A stretch of 64,000 bases of DNA from Stenotrophomonas sp. ESTM1D_MKCIP4_1 (lineage in GTDB: Bacteria; Pseudomonadota; Gammaproteobacteria; Xanthomonadales; Xanthomonadaceae), in the NCBI RefSeq assembly GCF_003086895.1, contig NZ_CP026004.1, forward strand, positions 3,678,684 to 3,742,683, read 5' to 3'. Under the pieces are notes generated by a model. The model had not been told where the DNA came from. It worked only from the letters and a program-made list of their open reading frames with translations, and searched no databases. Shown here piece by piece: positions 25,345-34,719 of the stretch (position 1 is the stretch's first letter; the number at the start of each line of letters is the position of its first letter). The translations under genes were made by a program, and so were the position numbers.

Positions 25345-28265
25345 GACTGCGACCTCGTAGTTACTTTCCCGACTGCTTTGTCAAACGCGTCCTTCTGCTT
25401 CAGAACGGCCACCTGCCGGTTCCTACTATCGCTGGCCGAGGGAGGAACTTTACTAGCTGCCCTCCCGAATACATTGGACTCGCACCACTTCTCGAGATCG
25501 TTCGGGCTGATTGCCCACACGGTCGCTTCAATCACAAGCAGTGCCAACGTAATCTCCCAACCGCCCAAGCGCAGTATCCAAGTGCCAAGGCGCTTCATAG
25601 CCTGACTGGACAAAACGAGTTCCCCTTCCCTCGCGGCCGCAGCCTCTATCCCGGCCCTCAACCCACGAAGACCTAAACTCAACTTGTTTCGCCCCAGATG
25701 ACGCTCTAGAACTGGAGAGGAATAGGCCAGCGCGGTGAGAAAGTTCGCACTACCAACCGCTGACGTTAGCGCTGCCTTCATCAGCAAAGCCGCGGCAGAC
25801 CAGTGCTGCCCATCTTCAAGCCGACTTTTGAAGTCCGACAAGCTGTAGGCTGCCCCAATAAAACTACCCGCTCCCGCCAGCACACTGCCGGCAGCCTTCA
25901 TCCGAATGGCACTGACACTACCCGCCCCAAAGAACTCCTTGGCTACGGTTTCATGCACACTGGTGTACACAGCCAAAAGCGACATGCCGGACGCCAATAA
26001 CGTCGCATAGTCGCGAGTGTCCTTATCGACCTTTGTTGCCAGATGGATGAAGTTCACCATCTCCAACACGCCAGTAAGGGAATTCAGACGGACAACATTA
26101 CGGCTGCTCTCCGCCGCTGCCTGCCATCGCTTGCGCATTGCCAGTGCACCATGGTGCAGCTCCAGATCGCGGAGCGCGAACTGCATCGGCAGTGCACTAC
26201 CCTTCTTGCGATAGAACTGGATGCGCTCCAGGAAATAGCGCTTGCCCTGCTGGCCACTGCTCAGCTCTTCGGCCACCAGGCTGATCGCCTCATCGCGCTC
26301 CATCAATGCCCGCGTCAGGAGCACAACGCGGACCATGGCATTGCCGGCGGTATCCTGGATGCCTTTCATCGGGAATCGGTTCAGGAGGTACGCACCTGCG
26401 GTAGTGACGAAGCGATCAACGCCACTGTCGCGAAGGATGCGGGCACTGGCGGTGGAGGGCGCAGCCTCCTTCTGCGCCACCTCCAACTTGCGATAAAGGG
26501 TCAAGAAAGACTTCAGATGTGCGGTGCCTGCGACGAATGCCGCCCAGCTTGCGCCGGCCACCTCAAGAACTGTGTCGGCCCCGACCTGCGCTGCCGAGAG
26601 TGTCTGCTCCAACTCCTGGCGAAGCTCTTCCTGATTGTGCGCGACGACTCGCCAGAGCAGGGATCGTTGTCCTGTAACTTTCAGGTCGTCGGCCAGTTCA
26701 GTCAGCAATTCACGGCCGATCTCGTGCATACCGAGCACTGCAATCGCCTCAGTGATGATCTCTTCAAACCACACCCCGTGCGCCGCAGACTGACCATCGA
26801 AGTCCTCCATCGTCACCAACAGCAGGTCGTGGCGGAGCCAGGCAACCAGCACACGCATCTTGGGTGCCATCCGGTCGAGTACCTGACGCGCCATCGCATC
26901 CATGTTCTTCTTGAATGCGGCGAAACGCGGCTCATCTATCAGCGGCCAGTATTTGTTTTTCCACGCGTCCTGGGCGTCCTGCAGATAGAGCGGCAGGAAC
27001 TGCCGCTCATATTCCCGCGCGAGTTCCCGCTTTTCCTCCTCGGGAAGCTTTACCTTGGGATCCCATGAGGGAAGCGAGGGATTGCCTAGCCGGCGCTGCC
27101 GCTCCGCTTCGCGCACCGTCTGTGACACGTAGTTTTTTGCCATCACCGCACCATTGAGCTCCAGCAGCTGCGAGATCTGTTCGATCTGATCAACGGCGCT
27201 GACTTCCAGCTCGCGCTCACTGTTGAACTGGTTGATGCAGCCGACCAGATCGTTGCAGTAGCCACTGAGCTCGTGCACGACGCCAACCGCATCCCACAGA
27301 CCCAGCAGCATTGGCGGATACTCCTGGCGACCACTGCCAATGCGTCCGTTGCTGCTGTGTTTCTGCAGGCGCTCAAGGCGCTGTTGGCGCGGGTCGACAC
27401 CTTCGCTACGAGGGTGATCCCGCCGGGACCAGGGGTAACGCGTACCATGCGCTCGCAACCGTGCCTTGCGAAGCGCTCCGTCCGGATTGGAGGCAACCGG
27501 GAGCGCACCGCTGTACGGAAGGTCTGGCGGATCGCCCGAGGGGTTGTCCAGCCATCGATACTCCATGATCGATGCCAGGGCACTGGCATCATTCAGTGGC
27601 GCCTGGTCGCCTTCCGCTCTCGCCGACGTGATCCATCTGGCAGGCTCAATCGACTGCATCCGCGCGGCGCGGAGGGCCGGATCAGCGCCATAGCGATCCA
27701 GTGTCGCTGGCGTCCAGGGGTGTTGGGAGTAGGCGAGCCAGACCGTCCCGCACAGATACGGGCGCTGGATAGTGATGAACTCCGTGCGCATCGGATCATG
27801 GCCACTACGGCCGCAACTGGGCAGGCCACCGCCTGCGATAGCGCGCGCACTGTAGGCGGTGGGCTGTCGCCACAGAGTGCCGTTCGCGGCGATGGCGTAG
27901 CATTCCCAGTATTCCGGACCGTAGGGGCCCTGCTCGTAGTACAGGTACAGCAGACCTTGGCGCAACGTCCTTAGCGCGTAGGTGTATTCCCCCGCGCTGA
28001 CATCAACATCGGTGGCATGTGCAGGTGACAGGCCACCAAGGCCCGCGTTGCAGCTGGCAGGCACTACCGTGTAGCGCACCGGCAGGATGGCCAGCCCTGT
28101 GGAGCGGCAGACGTCGCAGGCCGATTTCTCTGTCTCGTCCGGCCGCGTTGCAGTAACCGCCGGAAGATCGACGATGTCTGAACTTCCTGTGCTGCGGATC
28201 CCCACATTGCTGTCACCCGTGAAGGGCCCGCTGGAGTCGTACCCAGCTCTGCTATCGCGCGGCAT
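25341..28265 (-). CDS. full-length VasX-like T6SS effector (putative pore-forming toxin)
   Basis: A 974-aa effector. Near residues 50-70 it has the block CDVCRSTGLAILPVRYTVVP, which I recognise as the start of the VasX N-terminal region shared by VasX and the BTH_I2691 effector family. This region continues to about residue 300 (ALRTLRQGLLYLYYE, PYLCGTVWLAYSQHPWT). The C-terminal half is helical with several hydrophobic segments (YATLLASGMSLLAVYTSV, GSVLAGAGSFIGAAY, TLALLVIEATVWAIS), consistent with pore formation. Its ATG overlaps the end of the DUF4123 gene by 14 nt and has AAGGGAGA upstream. DUF4123 adaptor before and immunity gene after is the textbook order. Confidence 0.85.
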   Translation of the reverse strand: MPRDSRAGYDSSGPFTGDSNVGIRSTGSSDIVDLPAVTATRPDETEKSACDVCRSTGLAILPVRYTVVPASCNAGLGGLSPAHATDVDVSAGEYTYALRTLRQGLLYLYYEQGPYGPEYWECYAIAANGTLWRQPTAYSARAIAGGGLPSCGRSGHDPMRTEFITIQRPYLCGTVWLAYSQHPWTPATLDRYGADPALRAARMQSIEPARWITSARAEGDQAPLNDASALASIMEYRWLDNPSGDPPDLPYSGALPVASNPDGALRKARLRAHGTRYPWSRRDHPRSEGVDPRQQRLERLQKHSSNGRIGSGRQEYPPMLLGLWDAVGVVHELSGYCNDLVGCINQFNSERELEVSAVDQIEQISQLLELNGAVMAKNYVSQTVREAERQRRLGNPSLPSWDPKVKLPEEEKRELAREYERQFLPLYLQDAQDAWKNKYWPLIDEPRFAAFKKNMDAMARQVLDRMAPKMRVLVAWLRHDLLLVTMEDFDGQSAAHGVWFEEIITEAIAVLGMHEIGRELLTELADDLKVTGQRSLLWRVVAHNQEELRQELEQTLSAAQVGADTVLEVAGASWAAFVAGTAHLKSFLTLYRKLEVAQKEAAPSTASARILRDSGVDRFVTTAGAYLLNRFPMKGIQDTAGNAMVRVVLLTRALMERDEAISLVAEELSSGQQGKRYFLERIQFYRKKGSALPMQFALRDLELHHGALAMRKRWQAAAESSRNVVRLNSLTGVLEMVNFIHLATKVDKDTRDYATLLASGMSLLAVYTSVHETVAKEFFGAGSVSAIRMKAAGSVLAGAGSFIGAAYSLSDFKSRLEDGQHWSAAALLMKAALTSAVGSANFLTALAYSSPVLERHLGRNKLSLGLRGLRAGIEAAAAREGELVLSSQAMKRLGTWILRLGGWEITLALLVIEATVWAISPNDLEKWCESNVFGRAASKVPPSASDSRNRQVAVLKQKDAFDKAVGKVTTRSQS

Positions 28266-29190
28266 GTGACCCGTCTCCCTTGATCGCACCTGCGTGTGCG
28301 GACGCCCCAATACGGATGTCCTGCCACTCCTTGTCTCCAATCCGTCGAACCAGCTCGCCATACCGCTCGCCCTGGCCGACTTGCGCAAGCAATGTCTGGA
28401 TCGTGGAATGCCTGTGGAAGTAGGGCCCGATCGAGAGCCCGTGCGTGGCGAACAGATCCAGGTCAGTACCGCTGGATACGCCACAACGGCGCCCCTCTGC
28501 GACGCTGCGCTGCACCTGTGCGAAGGTGACGCGATCCGGAGGAGTTCCGGCTTGCAGCGCGCGAATCCACGCCTGGTTCAATGCACCAATGCTCTCCACC
28601 TCCGGCCAAGGCACGGCAGGGTCACCGGGCACTGCAGGCGCGACGGTATTGCTGACTGCCCACTCTGCCCATCGATCCAGGAACAGCCACGTGGTGACAC
28701 CTTCAAACCGATACGCCCGTTGCGAACGCGATGAGCACTGCAGGAACAGATCCGTCACCATCGGGTCGTAGAAGCGCAGCCACCGCTTCCGGCCCTGTGC
28801 ATGCGGGCAGTGCGCGACCGCGCGCTCGGCAAGCTGCCTGGCCAGTTGTCGTGTCAGCAACCGCGTCCATACCCATGCGCAGGCGCGCTGTGGCCGGCCG
28901 GCCAGCAACCACGCTGCGGAGCGCTGCGCCATCGCCATGGCTACCGCCTCGCCGGACAGCACTGAATGCATGCCTTTGCTCAGGTCCAGCGGAATCAGGG
29001 ACGGCCACTGGGCAACCGGTATCTGCCGAATGGCAATCGGAACCGGCGCTATCCCGACCGATTCCAGCAACGCGTCGAAGGCCTCGTCCATCTCACATCG
29101 TTCCACAGTGGGCTGCATCAGCAGATGGCATTGCCCTGCGCTGCTGCGGTCGGTACCGATCAACTTTTCGCACAGTGATTCAACCGACAT
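28252..29190 (-). CDS. DUF4123 T6SS effector adaptor (Tap/VasW type)
   Basis: A 312-aa protein. Proteins with DUF4123 act as chaperones that load a specific effector on its VgrG. The family core is visible as AWVWTRLLTRQLARQLAER and RWLRFYDPMVTDLFLQ (about residues 105-175). The first gene codons overlap the vgrG stop by 11 nt and its end overlaps the toxin start, so vgrG, adaptor and toxin are one translational unit. This parallels vasW, the DUF4123 gene next to vasX in Vibrio. The C-terminal third is variable, as expected for effector-specific binding. Confidence 0.85.
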   Translation of the reverse strand: MSVESLCEKLIGTDRSSAGQCHLLMQPTVERCEMDEAFDALLESVGIAPVPIAIRQIPVAQWPSLIPLDLSKGMHSVLSGEAVAMAMAQRSAAWLLAGRPQRACAWVWTRLLTRQLARQLAERAVAHCPHAQGRKRWLRFYDPMVTDLFLQCSSRSQRAYRFEGVTTWLFLDRWAEWAVSNTVAPAVPGDPAVPWPEVESIGALNQAWIRALQAGTPPDRVTFAQVQRSVAEGRRCGVSSGTDLDLFATHGLSIGPYFHRHSTIQTLLAQVGQGERYGELVRRIGDKEWQDIRIGASAHAGAIKGDGSHAAR

Positions 29191-31936
29191 CGGCGTATCC
29201 CTCCTGTCGGCACACGGCTGCGTTCAAGTGCGGCTCACAGCCCTTGAACCGCCCGGTTGGAACATCTGCCTCCCCCGCCACACTCGCCGGCCCCATCCAC
29301 TCCCGCTGGCTCGCCTTGAACTCCACTTTCCCCGGCGCGCCCAGCTCGATGTCGTCGCCCTCGATCCGGATGTAGGCCCCCGCCGCCGTGGCCAGCAGAT
29401 GCTTGCTCGGCGCCGACAGCATCACGTCTGCTTCGGTGCTGGCAATGCGCACCTGGGTCTTGGCCGCCACGATCGCCTGGTTCTTGTGCGCGCGTGCGCT
29501 CACCTTGCCCTGCGCGGCGTGCAGTGCGATGCCGCGTTCCTGGTTCGGGCTCTCGCCGCTGGGCTGCTCACCGGCGGTGTACAGCACCAGGCCACCGGCA
29601 ACCGCCAGCGTCAGCGATCCCTGCGTCATCCAGTTCAGCGCCACGCCGCTGGCCAGGGTGGTGTGCGTGCCGCTCACCCAGACCTGGTCGGCCGGGGTCA
29701 GGCTCAGCACGCCGGCCACGCCGCTGCCCAGCAGGATGGGCGCGCTCCAACCGGGTGCTTCGCCGTCGCCACCGCTGATGCTGCCGGACACGCTGCCGCT
29801 GTGGGTGGCGCGCAGGTGCTCCTGTAGTTCGCCCAGGGTCGTATCTGCGGGCAGCTCGGCCGGATCGCTCGGCAGCTGGGCCTGTTGGTTGGCGGCCGAT
29901 TCGGCCAGCTGCTGCAGCAGCTGCTGCCCTTCCTGCAGCTGGCTCAACGCCTGCGGTGCGGCCATCTGCGGCGTGCCCTGCTCGGTGGTCAGCAGCAGGC
30001 CGCGGCCTGCGCGCAGTGCGCCCTGTGCCTGCGTGGCCAGCTCCACGCCAAAGCCACGCTCGCCGTCGCGCACGTTGTCCTGGCCGCCCTTCAGGTGGCC
30101 CAGCGTCAGCGTGGTCTCGTGCTGGGTGGTGGACAACTGGGCACGACCCTGCCCGGGCGTGTCGTCGAAGCGCAGCTGCTGGTAGCCGCCGGTGCCGCCC
30201 TGGCTGTCGGCCAGCGCCTGGCTCTTGAAGCCGGTATACACCGCCGCGTGGTCATTGCCCTCGAACCATGCCGCCGCGTTGCCGGTGGCGTTGCCGCCAC
30301 CGCCGTTGATCTGGTTGTGCTGCGCATCCTGCTGGCCACGGCCGTTGTAGACCGCACCCACCACCACGGGGCGATCGATGTCGCCTTCCAGGAACGCCAC
30401 CAGCACTTCCTGCCCGCGCCGTGGCAGCACCACGCCGCCCCAGTTGTCGCCGGCCCACGGGGTCATCACCCGCACCCAGGTCCAGGCGCCGCCGTTGGCC
30501 GGGGCGTTGTCATCCCCGCCGGGATGGGCCAGGCCGTTGCTGGCGTTGCCACCGCGCTGCCAGGGGAACTGCACTTTGATCCGGTGATCGCGGTCGGACA
30601 GCAGCGGGTCGCCATCGCTGACCACGATCGCGCTGAGCGTGCCGGTGATCGTCGGCCGCGGATGCAGGTGCGCGCCGTGGCCATCCTCAGTCTGCGGGCG
30701 ATAGACCACCTCAGCCGGAATGGCCACGAAGCGGTTGTCGTAGAACGCGGTGGACACCTCGCCGGGGGCATCGCCATAGGCCAGCCCGGACAGTGCGCCG
30801 GGCAGTGCCGGGGCCGCGACGCTGGCCGGGCCCAGGGTCTTCTCCAGCGCATCAAACACCTCGGCATCGAGGTTGTTGCGCGCCTGGTGCCGCACCGACA
30901 GGCACAGGAAACGGGCGTCCTCGCCTACCTGCGGGTGCTGCGACAGCCCGAATCGTGCACCGGGCGCCAGCACGCGCCACTGTCCGGCGCCGTCGATGGT
31001 CTGCGCGCGCACGCGCAGTGCATCCAGGTGCTGCTGTGCGCGGCGCTGGCCGCGGGCATTGTCCTGCCAGCCGTAAGGACCGCAGGTGTCACGGTCGATG
31101 ATGCCCAGGTCGTTGCCCTGCCCGGCCTCGGCACTGGCCTGGCGGCGCTCCAAAGTGCGGTAATCCCAGGTGGCACGCTCGACCTTGCCCGGCCGCCAGC
31201 GGTTGGCGGTGGACCATTGCTGCACGCTGTCGCTGCGCTCGCTTTCGTCGCGGCGATGGAAGCGCACGACACCCAGCTCGGCGGTGTCGTGGCTGTGGTC
31301 GGCCAGCACCAGCGTGTGCGTGCCGAAGTCCGTGCCGCCGGGCTCACCGGCATGCTCGAACCAGTAGTAGATGCCTTCCTCGGCCAGCAGGCGCTGGAGG
31401 AAGGCCAGGTCGCTTTCCTGGTACTGGGTGGTCAGGCTGCGCCGCGCGTACTGGCTGGCATCACCCAGCGACCAGCGCCAGGCCGGCGCCAGTGCGCCGT
31501 AATCGGCGAACAGGTCCTCGACGATCTCGACCACGGTCTTGTCGTGGAAAACGTAGCTGTCCACGCGCTGCGAGAGGAAGGCCAGCCACGGCTGCAGGCG
31601 CAGGCGGTAGCGCGCCAGGCCGCCATTGCTGCCCAGGCGCTCAGCGGCGGTGATGCGCCCGTGCAGCGGACGCACGCTGCCATCGGCCTGCTGCAGCTGC
31701 AGCAGCGCGCCCTGCCCGATCAGCGGCGCCAGCGACAGGCCCGCATCCAGCGACAACGCCGTGATCGTCCACTGGAAGCCGATGCCGTCGATCTGCTCGA
31801 CGCCATCGAGGGTTTCGGCCACCAGCACGTCACTTCCCAGCGACGTATGCAGCCTGAGAAAACGATGCACATCGTGTGGCTTCGCCAGCGCCGAGCGCAG
31901 GGCAAACCAGTGCAGAGCAGGAGCGGAACCGTCCAT
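29180..31936 (-). CDS. vgrG: T6SS spike protein VgrG (TssI)
   Basis: A 918-aa trimeric spike subunit that sits on the Hcp tube and carries effectors. The N-terminal gp27-like part starts FALRSALAKPHDVHRFLRLH and includes RLRLQPWLAFLSQRVDSYVF. The gp5/OB-fold region has GDPLLSDRDHRIKVQFPWQR and WTWVRVMTPWAGDNWGGVVL. A DUF2345-type C-terminal extension follows (GISLH-like ERGIALHAAQGKVSARAHKN), ending after FKGC. The ATG at 31936 is preferred because family homology begins right after it; the frame is open 30 codons upstream. No other T6SS core genes are in the window, so this is a remote vgrG island. Confidence 0.93.
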   Translation of the reverse strand: MDGSAPALHWFALRSALAKPHDVHRFLRLHTSLGSDVLVAETLDGVEQIDGIGFQWTITALSLDAGLSLAPLIGQGALLQLQQADGSVRPLHGRITAAERLGSNGGLARYRLRLQPWLAFLSQRVDSYVFHDKTVVEIVEDLFADYGALAPAWRWSLGDASQYARRSLTTQYQESDLAFLQRLLAEEGIYYWFEHAGEPGGTDFGTHTLVLADHSHDTAELGVVRFHRRDESERSDSVQQWSTANRWRPGKVERATWDYRTLERRQASAEAGQGNDLGIIDRDTCGPYGWQDNARGQRRAQQHLDALRVRAQTIDGAGQWRVLAPGARFGLSQHPQVGEDARFLCLSVRHQARNNLDAEVFDALEKTLGPASVAAPALPGALSGLAYGDAPGEVSTAFYDNRFVAIPAEVVYRPQTEDGHGAHLHPRPTITGTLSAIVVSDGDPLLSDRDHRIKVQFPWQRGGNASNGLAHPGGDDNAPANGGAWTWVRVMTPWAGDNWGGVVLPRRGQEVLVAFLEGDIDRPVVVGAVYNGRGQQDAQHNQINGGGGNATGNAAAWFEGNDHAAVYTGFKSQALADSQGGTGGYQQLRFDDTPGQGRAQLSTTQHETTLTLGHLKGGQDNVRDGERGFGVELATQAQGALRAGRGLLLTTEQGTPQMAAPQALSQLQEGQQLLQQLAESAANQQAQLPSDPAELPADTTLGELQEHLRATHSGSVSGSISGGDGEAPGWSAPILLGSGVAGVLSLTPADQVWVSGTHTTLASGVALNWMTQGSLTLAVAGGLVLYTAGEQPSGESPNQERGIALHAAQGKVSARAHKNQAIVAAKTQVRIASTEADVMLSAPSKHLLATAAGAYIRIEGDDIELGAPGKVEFKASQREWMGPASVAGEADVPTGRFKGCEPHLNAAVCRQEGYADVG

Positions 31937-32127
31937 GGAGCAGCGCGCGCAGGGCCAAGGGGCCACGAGCGTGTTGCGGGAACACGGACAGTTGAAGAGG
32001 CAAACGCGACACGTGAAACGCCGCATCCGCGAAACGCAGGTGCGGCAGGGGCGCTGGCCGCTCTAGGAGTAGTACGAAATGCCTACGGTGGTACAGACAG
32101 TGTCAGCCGTTGCCCACCCGATCACAG

Positions 32128-32151
32128 GTAGTGCCGGCCGCTGGCCGGCAA
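32128..32151. repeat. SMAG-type REP palindrome upstream of vgrG
   Basis: GTAGTGCCGGCC-GCT-GGCCGGCAA, the same variant as at 502-525. It is in the 233-bp gap 31937-32169 between the SseB-like gene and vgrG, where no clear promoter was seen. Confidence 0.8.
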
Positions 32152-32169
32152 CCAGAAACCCCGGTGGTA

Positions 32170-32604
32170 TCAGTGCGCCATGCCGCGGGTAATCGCCGCG
32201 GCGCGCTCCTTCAGCTGGGTCACCGCATCGGGAATCATCTCCATGCCCACGTCCAGGCCCGGGTTCAGCACGAGGCCCACGCCTTCGCCAATGCCCGCCA
32301 GCAACGCATGCACGGCAATCGGCATGGCGTGGGCGAACTGCGGCAGCTGCTCATGCCAAAGGCCGGCGCGCTCGGGCGCAGTGAACACGGCGAACATGGG
32401 CTCACCGCCCTCGCTGGTGAGCACCAGCGGCGAAATGCTCTCGTCCCAGGCGCCGTCCTCGCCGATGGCCTTGTCCAGCAGCACGAACACCGGCGCGGTC
32501 AGCAGGCCATCCAGGAACTGCGACGCGGTCAGCGTACCGTCCTGTGCCTGCAGCAGGCGGACCTCCAGGTCGTTGAGGGGTTCAAACGGCGTGTCGTGGT
32601 CCAT
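32170..32604 (-). CDS. SseB N-terminal-domain protein
   Basis: A 144-aa soluble protein. The segment LNDLEVRLLQAQDGTLTASQ, followed by LLTAPVFVLLDK, and the block SPLVLTSEGGEPMFAVFTAPE with later LLAGIGEGVGLVLNPG match the SseB N-terminal domain. Despite its name the domain is widespread in cytosolic proteins of unknown role and does not itself imply secretion. The ATG at 32604 begins MDHDTPFEPL; the frame is open 30 codons further. It is upstream of vgrG on the same strand but separated by 233 bp and a REP element, so a T6SS link is unproven. Confidence 0.75.
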   Translation of the reverse strand: MDHDTPFEPLNDLEVRLLQAQDGTLTASQFLDGLLTAPVFVLLDKAIGEDGAWDESISPLVLTSEGGEPMFAVFTAPERAGLWHEQLPQFAHAMPIAVHALLAGIGEGVGLVLNPGLDVGMEMIPDAVTQLKERAAAITRGMAH

Positions 32605-32690
32605 GGTCGGTTCCGGTACGTGATTACAGGGCACCACTTTAGCAGGATGGGAGCATGCCCTACCTGCCGGATCCGCCGTCCGGCGAGCGG

Positions 32691-33050
32691 TCAACGACCG
32701 ATCAGGCTCTCGGCAGGAATGCCCAGGTTGCGGTGGAGATTACGGATCATTTCCAAGGTCAGCCCGCGCTTGCGGTTCAGCACCTCATAGACCCGATTGA
32801 GCTGGCCGATGGAAGGCACGAGGTCCTTTACCGTCAATCCACCCTGCTCCATGCGGAAACGGATCGCTTCAATGGGATCTGGCAGCTCGATCGGGTAGTG
32901 CTTCGCTTCATAGGCCTCGACAAGCGTCGCAAGGATCTCGAAACGATCCCCTTCTTCACTGCCGATCGCAGGCTCGTTCTCGAAATAGGCCTCAAGCTCG
33001 CGCAGTGCGATCTGGTAGTCACTTTCGGTACGGATGGGGCGAATGTTCAT
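32691..33050 (-). CDS. HigA-like antitoxin/transcriptional regulator without adjacent toxin
   Basis: A 119-aa protein of the COG5499 HigA type. The N-terminal half has the typical IRTESDYQIALRELEAYF and GSEEGDRFEILATLVEAYE. The C-terminal half holds a helix-turn-helix (VKDLVPSIGQLNRVYEVLNR). In complete modules a HigB toxin gene lies directly upstream. Here the 60 bp before the start lead into an unrelated zinc-ribbon membrane gene, so the antitoxin looks solitary. It may act as a stand-alone repressor or protect against toxins elsewhere. Confidence 0.85.
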   Translation of the reverse strand: MNIRPIRTESDYQIALRELEAYFENEPAIGSEEGDRFEILATLVEAYEAKHYPIELPDPIEAIRFRMEQGGLTVKDLVPSIGQLNRVYEVLNRKRGLTLEMIRNLHRNLGIPAESLIGR

Positions 33051-33110
33051 TTTCCCTCCACAGTCGAGACTGTCTATTCGATCTTTGGGACATATGCAGA
33101 TCCAGCGCCA

Positions 33111-33452
33111 TCAGCCTGCCCCAGCCCCTGACCGCCACATCCACCCCGCCACGGCCAGCCCAGCCACCACCACCAGCATCACTGGCAGCCCAAAGCGATG
33201 CCGGAACGGAATCGGCACCCCGCCCCGCTGCTGGTCCATGGTCTCGGTGACCAGCACCCAGCCATGCTCGCAACCGGTACACGCCAGCTCGTAGCGGCGC
33301 TGGTAAACGAAGCCGAACACCAGGTCGATGCGCGCCATGCGGTAGCGCAGCTGTGGGGCGAAGTCGGTTTCAGCCTGGCAGCGCAGGCAATGATGGACCT
33401 CGGTCGGACCCACCACGATCACCCGTTCCTGCTGCCCGATCAGCATCATCAT
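33111..33452 (-). CDS. zinc-ribbon membrane protein of unknown function
   Basis: A 113-aa protein I do not recognise. Two CxxC pairs (HHCLRCQAE about residue 21 and LACTGCEHGW about residue 57) suggest a metal-bound zinc ribbon. A single hydrophobic segment near residues 90-107 (LPVMLVVVAGLAVAGW) anchors the C-terminus. The ATG is ambiguous because the protein begins M-M-M. It sits 3 nt after the S41 peptidase gene on the same strand, so they are probably one operon. Confidence 0.7.
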   Translation of the reverse strand: MMMLIGQQERVIVVGPTEVHHCLRCQAETDFAPQLRYRMARIDLVFGFVYQRRYELACTGCEHGWVLVTETMDQQRGGVPIPFRHRFGLPVMLVVVAGLAVAGWMWRSGAGAG

Positions 33453-33455
33453 CGG

Positions 33456-34496
33456 TCAGCCCCCGGCACACGCAGGCTGGGCCAGCAGCCAAGCCTGGGC
33501 GGCAGCAACGGTCGCTGCATCGCCGCGGGTGTGCTGGTCAGGCTTGATCTTCAGCCCGTCGCCGTGGCCAGTGCGGTCCTGCATTACGCTGGTGGTCAGC
33601 ACCAGCGAACTGCCATCGACCAGCGGACGCACCACATTGGCGGTAGACACGCCGCGGGTTGGCTCGCCGAAACTGCGCGTGTGCGGGCGGCCACGGAAGG
33701 CCAGCACGGTCGCCTCACCGGAGCTGGCGGTGATCGGCCCGGTCAGCACGGCGACAGGCGCGTCCCTGCGCTTCAGCAGATACCCCGGCGCGCCCAGGTC
33801 AACGATGACACGCGCGCCCAGCCGCACGCCCGAAATCGTCAACTGCCAGACAGAGGGGCCGTCGGCAGTGGCGAGCGAACCCACGGTCTCGTCAGCGACG
33901 GCGGTGACCCTCAGCAGCGGCGCGGTGCCCAGCAGCATGGGCCACATGTTGCCGCCGGTATTACCACGCAGATCCACGATCCACCCGCAACGGGTGCCGT
34001 TGTCCTGCTCACGGATCGACGCCTGCCAGCGCGATGCGCGCTCCTGCATCTGCTGCTGCATGGCCGGACCCGGCGCGGCAGCGAATCCGCCGATGCTGAC
34101 CCAGCCGATACGAGGATCCAGAGGAGGAGCATCGATGGCGGTGGCAGGCGCACCAGGTGCGGCAGCGCGTGCGGTGTTGGCTCGACCCATCCGCTGCCCT
34201 TCCGCCCGCATCCGTTCCGCGCTGATCCAGGCGCCGTGGCCTCCCGAACTGCGGCCGATGGCCTCCTTCAGTACGTCGCGTATCTTTTCCGGGTTGCCCT
34301 GCGCTGCGCTCATGCGCGCGCGGATTTCCGGCCAGTCCACACGATCGCGGTAGAGCGCTTCGCGCTCCAGCATGTCCACCAGTTCGATCTGTGCCTGCCG
34401 CGTGGGCAGTTCGATGGCTGCGGCGGGTACCGCCAGCATGTTCATGGCAACCGCAGCGGCCAGGGCCAGCGTTGCGATGCGGAAATCGACGGGCAT
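33456..34496 (-). CDS. S41-family (C-terminal-processing-like) serine peptidase, exported
   Basis: A 346-aa protein. The signal peptide covers residues 1-27 (LALAAAVAMNMLAVPAAA). The S41 catalytic core is recognisable: GWIVDLRGNTGGNMWPML (residues 171-188), the substrate-side block, then GPITASSGEATVLAF with the nucleophile at Ser258 or Ser259. The family uses a Ser-Lys dyad or Ser-His-Ser-Glu tetrad. No PDZ domain is seen, unlike CtpA/Prc, so it resembles the tricorn/IRBP-like short members. The ATG at 34496 has AAGGAAC upstream; the frame is open for another 126 codons that look non-coding. Confidence 0.83.
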   Translation of the reverse strand: MPVDFRIATLALAAAVAMNMLAVPAAAIELPTRQAQIELVDMLEREALYRDRVDWPEIRARMSAAQGNPEKIRDVLKEAIGRSSGGHGAWISAERMRAEGQRMGRANTARAAAPGAPATAIDAPPLDPRIGWVSIGGFAAAPGPAMQQQMQERASRWQASIREQDNGTRCGWIVDLRGNTGGNMWPMLLGTAPLLRVTAVADETVGSLATADGPSVWQLTISGVRLGARVIVDLGAPGYLLKRRDAPVAVLTGPITASSGEATVLAFRGRPHTRSFGEPTRGVSTANVVRPLVDGSSLVLTTSVMQDRTGHGDGLKIKPDQHTRGDAATVAAAQAWLLAQPACAGG

Positions 34497-34701
34497 TCGA
34501 CGTTCCTTCGTCGGAAGAGTGAAACACCAGCATACGCCTTCAAAAAGCGCGCGGCGTGTCGGTTTTGGCACTCCAGCAGGCCCGCGCGTTTTTACAACTT
34601 TACTCATGTCCTTGCCGGACTGAAACCGCGTTGGTGGCTCTGCCAGCGCGCTTTGCACTGGCCGGGATTGGCGTCCTGAATCAAACATCAAATCGATCGA
34701 G

Positions 34702-34719
34702 TTGCCGCCTGAGCGGCAA
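34702..34719. other. stem-loop in the gap upstream of the S41 gene
   Basis: TTGCCGC-CTGA-GCGGCAA is a perfect 7-bp hairpin in the 376-bp gap between the divergent S41 gene and the gene at 34873. A T-rich patch follows about 70 nt later (GGCTTTTTTCGC). I see no gene in this gap, and no defined promoter. Confidence 0.35.

Noticed and set aside
29885..32131. A 748-codon open frame on the plus strand opposite vgrG
   Set aside because: It is antisense to vgrG, which has full family homology. The Ala/Gly/Val/His-rich composition is typical of shadow frames.
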